Shown here: piece by piece, positions 56,070 to 64,000 of the stretch
Layout: the number at the start of each line of letters is the position of its first letter
Position numbering within the stretch: position 1 is the first letter of the stretch
Assembly (NCBI RefSeq): GCF_000003195.3
Contig: NC_012871.2
Location: 20,218,658 to 20,282,657 of the forward strand
Reading direction: 5' to 3'
Length of the DNA stretch: 64,000 bases
Origin: Sorghum bicolor
Taxonomy: Eukaryota; Streptophyta; Magnoliopsida; Poales; Poaceae
Translations under genes and position numbers: made by a program
The notes under the pieces: generated by a model
Database searches by the model: none
What the model saw: the letters and a program-made list of their open reading frames with translations, nothing else
What the model was told of the DNA's origin: nothing

Positions 56070-57224
56070 TATCCAGAGTATCGTATTTATATTTTTACCA
56101 TTAGGAGAAAGCGTGCATCTGACTAACCAGGTCTATTACTACTAACCTTTAGGCTACAACCACTATGACTCGATGTGAGTGATGTATAGAGAAGACTTCA
56201 ACTGTACCCTCGTTCTAACCTTGGTAAGGATGATCTACTGTTCTGTTGGGGAGGCTCACGGAATCTAGACAGCACAGAGGATGTTCGACCCGCACCTATA
56301 AACCCTATCGTGCCTGCTAACGGGATATGGGCTACAAAGGTAACTCGGAAATGTCACGTTCCTCGCTACTACCACGGTCCAGCTACATGGGAGATATCTA
56401 TGAGTATCCTAGCCCAAACACCACGTTTACGCTAAAGATGATTACTCTAAACTCTACGCGAAGAGATCAAAGTAAACTCATAAACGAAAGAACAATAAAA
56501 CAAAGAACTTACTAGAATTTAGAAGTCGAAATACTGAAGAATCCTAGGAGCAAGCCTCGGGTTAGGAGACTTGATTCTGCAGGTACAACCTCGGAGTAGA
56601 AACCGACAGGCTAGGCTTCCTCCGATCTACACCTCCACTCTATCTCTCTCAATCTAGTAGAACTAATTCTACTCTCACATTTGATGCTAAGCCCTATGAG
56701 GTGGGAACCCTAAGGAACCCCTCTCTCTGAATCCTCTCTGGAAATATGCTAATGAATAATGGGATTCTATTTCTCTACGGGCCAGGGGCCTTGCTTATAT
56801 AGCCCTCTCAAATGAATCTGGGCCGTCGGATCAAACCGACATTGATTGAATGGTTCTCCTTGATCCTCAAAGGCGGTGGAGCATAATCCGCGTGATTCAC
56901 CCTGATTGGCCACCAGAGGTGGGCGGGCACCCAGGGGGGTAGGGCGGGCGCCCTGCGTATGGGCCCGCTCGGCCTCCCATTCGTTCGTGTGGCTTCTGGA
57001 ACCTTCTAGACCGAGGAAAATTGGCACACAAGTTAATATCTCTATATAAACCCGACGTGTGGGCCTTTCTTCCATATTTCCTGATAACCCCCTGCAGAAA
57101 TAGATAAACAACAAAACTCGTGAAATTCTATCAGATCAAACCCTAATTCTAGGTGTTGTTTGTATATTGGTCCTTTTCCTTGTTTATTTGATAGTTAAAA
57201 ATTGATACTTAAGAACCGTCAACA
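56070..57224 (-). repeat. 3' LTR of element E, truncated
   Basis: Minus strand starts TGTTGACGGTTCTTAAG at 57224. GC sites 56921-56932 (GGGCGGGCACCC) and 56942-56953 (GGGCGGGCGCCC), TATA box GGCTATATAAGC near 56798. The sequence stops near GGTAAAAATATAAATACGAT at about 56070, losing the last 100-300 bp, where CACTA coding sequence begins. PPT on the minus strand is AGTATGGGGGTGTT (57225-57238). Confidence 0.8.
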
Positions 57225-57240
57225 AACACCCCCATACTTA

Positions 57241-58515
57241 GGCTTTTACTCGTCCTCGAGAAAAGGATGGTCTAGAAAAATATCTGGGGTTAAAACATTG
57301 TAAAGCATTCTTCTCATACCACTAGGGTGTTGTAAAAATCCACTGTGTACCGTAGTCACGGAAATATATGGTCAAGATTAGAGGTCCTTTCTTCTCAATC
57401 CTGTTACTTGGAGTTTTTGTATATTTTTTGAAAAAAATTTAGCATACCTTTATCCTCATAGGTGCTCTCAGACCGCTCATTATCTTTTGTATATCTCACT
57501 GAAGCTGTTTTAATTTGCAAAAAATCTTAAGCATACTTACTTTGCATTTATTGCTTGATCAAAACAGGATCCGAGGAGGGGAATGTCATACTCTTAGATC
57601 AAGGACTTTGGAAATTAAAAACTTTGTCAACTCTTGCTGGCATATTGCTTATTAGAGGGACCATGGGCTATCATTTTCTTTTTTTTCTCTCTTTTTTTTA
57701 AGTGGATACCGAGGTACCCCTAATTCTACTGCTGGACACTTGTCCATTTTTTTCTGCGAGGTTATCGAGCACTTGCTCCTTTTTATTTCCTCGAAATATT
57801 CATATTTTTGCATAGCCCATGCCTATAACGCAATAATACTTCGGAAGAGTGAATCTTTCTGAATAAATGTCTTGATCTTAGGAGCATGATAAATCTCTCA
57901 ACAAGGGTCTAACTCGTTTTGAACAAACTCAATACAAAGCAGATAGCTTTTATAATTATTATAGTTAATATTTTCATGTTTAGCAGGCATATAAAACACT
58001 GAGGATGGTAGCTAGAATTTTTGAAAATAAATTCTCCAAGCAACAACGATAACAAGAATAAGATACTCATACTCTACCATCTCACATTCCACAGTGACTT
58101 AAGTAACACAAGGTTTTTAAATAATTTTTAATAATTGCATGTTTTCAGGAAATATCACAGTGTGAGATTGATCATGATTAGAAACATTTTGATCTTATTA
58201 ATTTATCATGTTGGAGACAATATTCTGCACAAACCAAGATATATGTGTATGTGTAAAGTGTGCAGAGTATGTACCTGAATCGTGGAGTGGTGTGGTCGAA
58301 GTGTGTTGGCATGTTGGGGGATCTCCCCCATACTTGTTTTCTGCTTACTTGCATAAAAAATAAAGTAGAGACACACAAGACATAATAGTAATCTTTATTA
58401 ATCTTGAGGCATTTATTACAACTGATTAATAATGAACTGAAGCTAATAATAGATCTAAGCCAAATTTAAAGATGAATAACTAAGATATACTGCCTCAAGA
58501 TCTAATCTAGATAAC
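57241..58515 (-). other. 3' untranslated region of element E
   Basis: AT-rich non-coding sequence between the extra ORF stop and the PPT. It shares ATGGACAAGTGTCC and GGAGCAAGTGCTCG-like landmarks with 33.8 kb and 1-100. Confidence 0.6.
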
Positions 58516-59146
58516 TTAGCGGCGCTCTAACTCCCTAATCTTCTTATTGGCACTAGCAAGATCATGCTTAAGGCCTAGTATAACGGTTTTCTGGTTAGAG
58601 AGCTGCCTATTGATGGAGTTGACCGAGGACTGGAGCTCTATGATGACCTTATCTAGCCTACGAACGTCCTCATCTACATCTGCTATAGTCTTGCGACGCT
58701 TAGGAGGTGTCTCGAGAGCGTTGAGGGCGTGCTTCGGGGCTGCTTTTGGAGGGATGAAACGGACTTTGGCTGCTCTAACCCCCTCGAAGTAAGGCCTCTC
58801 CTCCTCCGTAGTGTAGCGGATGCTGCTGATCTCGCCACTCCGGTTGGTCTTTACTCTGACGACCCGCTTATTGGTCCTGGGCGGCAGGATCCTCGTGCCG
58901 GCTGGCACCTTGACGGTGGCCTCCTTCTTGGCTGACGGTCCCTTGAGAAGTTGGGGCTGCGGCGGTGCGGTGAGAACTGGTTGAGCATGGTAGGGTTGGG
59001 TGGAGCTGTGCTGGCGTGATGGTATAGCTGCTAGCTGTCGCTCTGTGTTGGCCAGGACGAGAGCGTAGGCGTCGGGGGTCTTCCTTGGGGTTCTTGTTGA
59101 GGTCGAAGGGGACAACCTCCCAATTGTCATGGAACTTGTCGGCCAT
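58516..59146 (-). pseudogene. Extra ORF of element E with C-terminal coiled coil, one frameshift
   Basis: The start MADKFHDNWEVVPFDLNKNP (59146) lies in one frame. The remainder (DAYALVLANTERQLAA to IRELERR, stop 58516) lies in another, which stays open back to 59169. The frames meet at a run of five C on the minus strand (59074-59078), so a one-base insertion is the simplest explanation; corrected length about 209 aa. The middle is Pro/Gln rich, then basic RILPPRTNKRVVRVKTNRSG. The last ~55 residues form a heptad coiled coil (LDKVIIELQSSVNSINRQLS). No membrane segment. Homologous to the relic at 7100-7625, so this is a conserved gene of the family. Not similar to the extra ORF of A. Function unknown; possibly RNA-binding or self-associating (inference). 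Confidence 0.6.
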
Positions 59147-59169
59147 TGGAGCAACGAGGGACTAAGCAA

Positions 59170-59416
59170 GCTCTAATTGAAGAAAGAGAGAAGGCTTGAA
59201 TGAATTGGTGTTGAAAGCTGACGTCAGGGGTCTGTTTATATAGGGGTCAAAAAGTGCCTCTAGGGTTTGCTCGGGCTACTCCCGCCGCCATGCGTGCGTG
59301 ACAATCCATCCGCGTGATTTTTTAGTTTACCATAAATGAGTTTATCGCGACGGAGGAAACCAGGGCTGAGGGGAGACAGGGGCTGGGCGCCCGCCCTCAT
59401 CCTCAGGCGCCCGCCC
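59170..59416 (-). promoter_or_regulatory. Internal promoter-like block upstream of the element E extra ORF
   Basis: Minus-strand TATA box (CTATATAAAC, 59235-59243) about 90 bp upstream of the MADK start codon. Paired GC sites GGGCGCCCGCCC (59385-59396) and AGGCGCCCGCCC (59405-59416) lie about 140 bp further upstream. Leader is CT-rich (CTTCTCTCTTTCTTC). Located between the pol stop (59527) and the extra ORF, as in element A. Confidence 0.55.
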
Positions 59417-59526
59417 TATGCCTGGCTCCTCTGTGGGCCCGCCTCCTCGAGCATGCTTTTAGATGCAAATTTTATTCCGAAAAATATATACGTGGTCGAA
59501 AAACGTCAGATTAAAAAGGTCGGGCT

Positions 59527-62500
59527 CTAATTCTCCATGGGAAGGTAGAAATGGATCACATCTATTTCTTCTAATTCTTTATTGGGCTCTAAAAATAATT
59601 TAAGACGTTGACTATTTACCTTGAATAACGTACCTTCGTTATTTTGAAGTGTGATAGCTCCATGGGATGATGAATTGATTACCTTGAACGGTCCTTCCCA
59701 TTTGCTCTGGAGTTTTCCATGCCCGAAAAGCTTTACCCTAGAATTAAAAAGTAATACCTTATCTCCGGGTGCGAACTCCTTCTTCTTGATCCTCTTGTCA
59801 TGCCACCTTTTGACCCTTTATTTGTAGATCTTCGAATTATGATATGCTTTCTCTCGCCATTCTTCCAATTCTGATAGTTGCATTCTTCTATGATCTCCAG
59901 CAACATCTAGGTCCATATTCCATCTTCTTATGGCCCAGTGTGCTTTGAATTCTAGTTCAACAGGTAGGTGGCAAGTCTTCCCGTACACCAATTGGTATGG
60001 GGTCATTCCAATTGGGGTCTTGTATGCTGTCTGGTATGCCTAGAGTGCATCGGGTAACTTGTCCTTCCATGCCGTTCCCATGTCATTAACTATTTTCTGA
60101 AGAATATTCTTGATTTGCTTGTTGGAAGTCTCTGCTTGGCCACTTGTCTGAGGATGATAGGGGGTAGCGACGTTGTGATGGATTCCATGTTTTGATAGAT
60201 AGTGCTTGAAGCGTTTGTCGATGAAGTGTGCTCCTGCATCACTTATCACTACTCTGGGGACTCCAAATCTTGGAAATATAACTTCTTCAAACATCCTCTT
60301 TGAACTGATGTTGTCGGCATGCTTGCAAGGCAGTGCCTCTACCCACTTGGATACATAGTCAACTGCCACCAAGATCAACTCACACTTCTTTGATGGGGGA
60401 AATGGACCCATGTAGTCTATTCCCCAGACATCAAAGAGCTCAATTTGAAGGTTGTTGGTGAGTGGCATGGCATCTCTTGTGTTTATATTTCCGTGCCTTT
60501 AACATGGCCCACATCTTCTGATATATTGCTTCGTGTCTTCATACATTGTAGGCCAGTAGAATCCACACTGCCAGATCTTTGAATGTGTACGGAATGCTCC
60601 ATAATGACCTCCATTTGGCGATGAATGACATCTGTCGATGATCTTCCATCCTTCCTCGGTGGTCACACATCTCTTGAGTAAGCCATCAGAGCATACTCAG
60701 AAGAGGTATGGCTCATCCTATATATGTGAACGACTTTCTTGAATAAGCTTCTTCTTGTTCGCTCTTGGTGGTACATACCGTGAAACCATAAAATTAACAA
60801 TATTTGCATACCAGGGGTCAGACCTGTTAATCCCGTAGAGCATGTCGTCCCGGATTGAATCATTGATGGGGGTTTCCTGTGGATTCTTAAAATACATTCT
60901 AGACAAGTGATCAGCAACATAATTTTCTACTCCCTTTTTATCTTTTATTTCTAAGTCAAATTCTTGTAGTAATAAGATCCATCTAATCAGGCGAGGTTTA
61001 GCATCTTTTTTAGTGAGCAGATATTTTAGTGCAGCATGATCAGTGTAAACAATTATTTTAGCTCCAACTAAATAAGATCTAAATTTATCAATGGCAAAGA
61101 CAACGGCCAGAAGCTCTTTTTCAGTGGTTGCATAATTAAGTTGAGCTCCTGTCAAAGTTTTACTGGCATAAGCAATTGCATGATGCTTCTTATTTTTAGT
61201 TTGTCCCAAAACTGCCCCCACAGCATAATCACTAGCATCACACATAATTTCAAAAGGCAACGACCAATCAGGGGGTTGAATGATTGGTACAGTGATGAGT
61301 GCATTCTTTAATAAATTGAAAGATGTTAGGCATGCATCATCAAATTCGAAAAGAGCATCCTTGGCTAGCAAAAGAGTAACTGGTCTAGCAACAAATGAAA
61401 AATCTTTTATGAATCTGCGATAAAAACCAGCGTGGCCAAAAAAGCTTCGAATTCCTTTTATATTCATAGGTGGAGGTAGTTGTTCAATTACTTCAATTTT
61501 AGCTTTGTCAACCTCAATACCTCTTTCAGACACTAGGTGTACCAACACTATTTCTTCCCTAACCATAAAATGACATTTTTCCCAATTAAGGACTAAGTGC
61601 TTTTCTTCACATCTTTGCAAAACCTTGTCTAAGTTTTCAAGACAACTGTCGAAAGTTTTTCCATATACAGAGAAATCATCCATGAAAACTTCCATAATCT
61701 CTTCAATCATATCAAAAAATATAGACATCATGCATCTTTGAAAAGAAGCTGGTGCATTACATAACCCAAAAGACGTTCTACGGTAAGCATAAGTTTCGTA
61801 TGGGCATGTAAAAGTGGTTTTGCTTTGATCATCGAGATGGTGTTGACACTTGCTAACACCACTTGAATACTAGGTTGTCATCCCCAGCATGGCACTAGAG
61901 TGTACTATGGTATTTATATGCACACAGATAATCTGCAAGCGCACGGATACCGTTATAGCTTTTACCCGGTTAAAGGTTTTATCGTATCCACAGGGAAACG
62001 GGAGAACTGATCTACGCTCTAACTTAACCAAGATAAGTAAATAAGTGTAAATAGGAAAGATGGTAGAATCGAATAAGAACAATATGAAAGGTAAGATAAC
62101 GGTGAGTGATAATATGGGAATAGAGAATAGAGCAATTCTAGTATATGGGCGATGGTAGCAGAATAGAGAAGATAACTATGGTTTCTCTACTTCAAAGGGA
62201 TATGTCTATGTCTGGGACGAACCACGTGAAAAGAGTACACCACAAAGGATGCTTATCCTTAGGCCGATAAACCCTACCCGTCCTGCTAACAAGAGGTGGA
62301 CTACAGGGGACCAACGTAACTGTCACCTACGCGGCCTACCACACGATCCAGCTAGACAGGGGATATCCACAAGTAATCTAGATCTAAGCACCTCACTTAC
62401 ACCTATACTACAACTCTCACCTATAGTGTCCTATAGATTAAAGTACTCAAAAGAGTTGTGAACCAGAACATACATAATTAGTAATTGCATAATGAATTAG

Positions 62501-63953
62501 AAGTAGATTACCAGAGTCATCCCATGAGCAAGCTTGATTAGAGATTGATCATGACGAAGTACAACCAGAGGAAGAACCGACAGGCCGGCCTCTCCTCTAA
62601 TCCTCCTTCGCTCTCCATCTTGCTACTATCTAGATCTACTCTAGTTTAGAGAAGAGAGGAGAGCTCTCATCTCTAAACCCTAGCTTTTGCTCTGTCTATG
62701 AATAATGAATAATGATCAAGGGGTGCCTCCTCCAGGGGCTAGGGGGTCTGGTTATATAGTCCCCTCAAGTGAACCTGGGCCGTCGGATCAAACCAACATT
62801 GATTGAACGGTTATTCTTGATCCTTTAGGTCGGTGGAGATCTCTCGAGAGAAAGAGTCCTCATTGAGCTCCAAGTCAGGGCGGGCGCCCAGGGCAGGAGG
62901 GCGGGCGCCCTGCCTCTGGCCCCGTTCGGCCTCCGCTTCCTTCCCGTGGCTTCTGGAGTCTTCTAGATGTAAGATAATTGCGCGGCACGTTAATATCTCT
63001 ATGTAATCCTGACGTGTGGGTCTTTCTTCCGTATTTCCTGACAACCCCCTGCAGAAATAGACAAACACCAAAACTCGTAGAATTCTATCAGATGAAACCC
63101 TAAGTCTATATGTTGATTTCATTTAGATCCTTTTCTTTGTTTATTTGATAATTAAATTTGATACTTAAGGACCTTCAACAGATGGATCGGGATCTGGTGA
63201 TACTCTGAATATCCATCTAAGAAACAGAAGAACGAATGGTTCGCTAATCGCTCTAGCATCTCATCTATGAAAGGTAAAGGAAACTGATCCTTTTTCGTCG
63301 CTTTGTTCAGTTTTCTATAGTCTATGCACATCCACCACCCCATGACGGTGCATTGCGGAATTAGCTCGTTCTTTTCATTCGTAATGACAGTTATGCCTCC
63401 CTTTTTAGGCACAACTTGATCTGGGCTCACCCACTCACTGTGCGGCACAGGATATATAATCCCTGCATGCAGCAACTTTATAACTTCCTTTTTAACTACC
63501 TCTCTCATCGCGTTGTTAAGTTTACGTTGGGACTCTCGAGAAGGTGAAACAGAAGGATCTGTCGGAATACGATGGGTACAAATCATAGGACTGATTCCTG
63601 TAAGATCTTAGAGTGAGTAGCCGAAAACTGAGTGATGTTTCTCAAGAATGGTCATCAATCGTAGAGTTTGCTCCTGAGTAAGTTTATCACTAATGATCAC
63701 AGAAAACTGTAGATTATTGTTTAGGAAAGCATAGATAAGACCGGATGGTAAAGTTTTGAGCTCTATGGGGGGTCTAGGTGTTTCTGCAAACTCGTCTAAG
63801 GGTTCAGGTTTAGAAGGTTCAGTCTCTTCTTCTGTGAAGAAAGGAGCTTCTTCTTCTAAATCTGGTTCATCTAAAAGCTCTAGAGATGCAGCCTTTACCT
63901 CCTCCATAGGATCGGGCAAAAGATATGACTCGGTCTTATTATTTAAGGAGTGA
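59527..63953 (-). pseudogene. Pol polyprotein of element E (RT, RNase H, integrase)
   Basis: All segments share one frame once the solo LTR and one duplication copy are removed. Order: protease-RT linker (63919-63608, ELKTLPSGLIYAFL); RT (63586-63186 and 61846-61500) with [52 protein letters not shown] and FMDDFSVYG; RNase H ([56 protein letters not shown]); integrase zinc region (about 60640-60500) and core DDE ([34 protein letters not shown]); chromodomain-less C-terminus with GKLQSKWEGPFKVI; final stop 59527-59529. Nonsense codons at 63608, 60718, 60499, 60040 and 59818 plus one near 60700. Otherwise remarkably intact; the catalytic residues are present. Confidence 0.85.
61847..63180 (-). 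repeat. Solo LTR (F) inserted in reverse transcriptase of element E
   Basis: 1334 bp, minus strand TGTTGAAGGTCCTTAAG...GCAAGTGTCAACA, flanked by GATGG on both sides (61842-61846 and 63181-63185). Same subfamily as LTR3. GC sites 62878-62889 and 62899-62910, TATA box near 62750. Removal of the LTR plus one GATGG restores the RT frame. Confidence 0.92.
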
Positions 63954-64000
63954 GAAATCGTTATTGGAAATTTAAAATCTTTTCTGAAAGAAATGTGTAG

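Larger units (their letters stand above)
56070..64000 (-). mobile_element. Athila-clade retrotransposon E with pol and coiled-coil extra ORF (right end outside window)
   Basis: Minus-strand element: pol from beyond 63953 to 59527, internal promoter region (59526-59170), extra ORF (59146-58516), untranslated region, PPT (57225-57240) and 3' LTR (57224 to about 56070, end truncated). Interrupted in RT by the solo LTR 61847-63180. Gag and the 5' LTR would lie right of 64000. It carries the pol genes missing from A and D. Confidence 0.85.

Overview
This 64 kb window looks like nuclear DNA of a panicoid grass, most likely Andropogoneae (sorghum, sugarcane or a relative). The evidence is GC-rich plant genes with signal peptides and TATA promoters, dense nests of Ty3/gypsy Athila-clade LTR retrotransposons, grass LINEs, CACTA and Mutator relics, Stowaway elements, and the abundant element starting GGCCTTGTTTAGTT near 21.6 kb. 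No rRNA gene, tRNA gene, CRISPR array or bacterial-type operon was seen.

The likely functional host genes are four germin-like proteins (GLPs): GLP1 (16247-17080, minus, one 72-bp intron, unusual hydrophobic C-terminus), GLP2 (19786-20445, minus), GLP3 (43073-43720, plus) and GLP4 (51817-52479, plus). All keep both cupin boxes and all lack the N-terminal cysteine pair of classical germins. GLP2 and GLP4 lie in an inverted segmental duplication of about 2 kb (19502-21468 and 50255-52724) that includes promoter and 3' flank. After the duplication the GLP4 copy received a 558-bp foldback Mutator-like element (9-bp target duplication), and a CACTA element now abuts its 3' flank.

Layout. 1-7080: Athila element A (minus), gag-protease plus an extra ORF, no RT or integrase. 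7100-7870: relic of another element's extra ORF. 8.6-15 kb: decayed gypsy element B (minus) with a small TIR element inside. 15-19.5 kb: GC-rich repeat, GLP1, LINE tails, small TIR element. 19.5-21.8 kb: GLP2 block and a MITE. 23-26 kb: LTR-like repeat, MULE transposase relic, palindromic TIR element, TA microsatellite. 26.3-28 kb: LINE fragment. 28053-41371: composite Athila-type array (LTR-internal-LTR-internal-LTR) flanked by one 5-bp duplication, ACAGC. 41.5-42.2 kb: dispersed repeat. 43 kb: GLP3. 44.4-47.5 kb: second LINE. 47.6-49.8 kb: degenerate repeats and a Stowaway. 50.2-52.7 kb: GLP4 block. 52725-56069: CACTA fragment with a C48 (Ulp1-like) protease gene. 56070-64000: Athila element E (minus) with nearly collinear pol, an internal promoter and a coiled-coil extra ORF, interrupted by a solo LTR (61847-63180, duplication GATGG).

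The most interesting unexplained signal is a pair of 12-bp GC-rich sites (GGGCGGGCGCCC or its complement). They are spaced 21 bp start to start (20 bp in one case), about two helical turns. The pair occurs upstream of the TATA box in almost every Athila-type LTR here, and again upstream of the internal promoters that precede the extra ORFs in A and E, where the surrounding sequence is not LTR-like. It looks like a shared cis-regulatory module. Other points are a gag-pro ORF with two tandem aspartic-protease domains, a second PBS-like site inside an LTR, and a three-part recombination junction at 36.6 kb. All calls come from reading the sequence; no database search was run.
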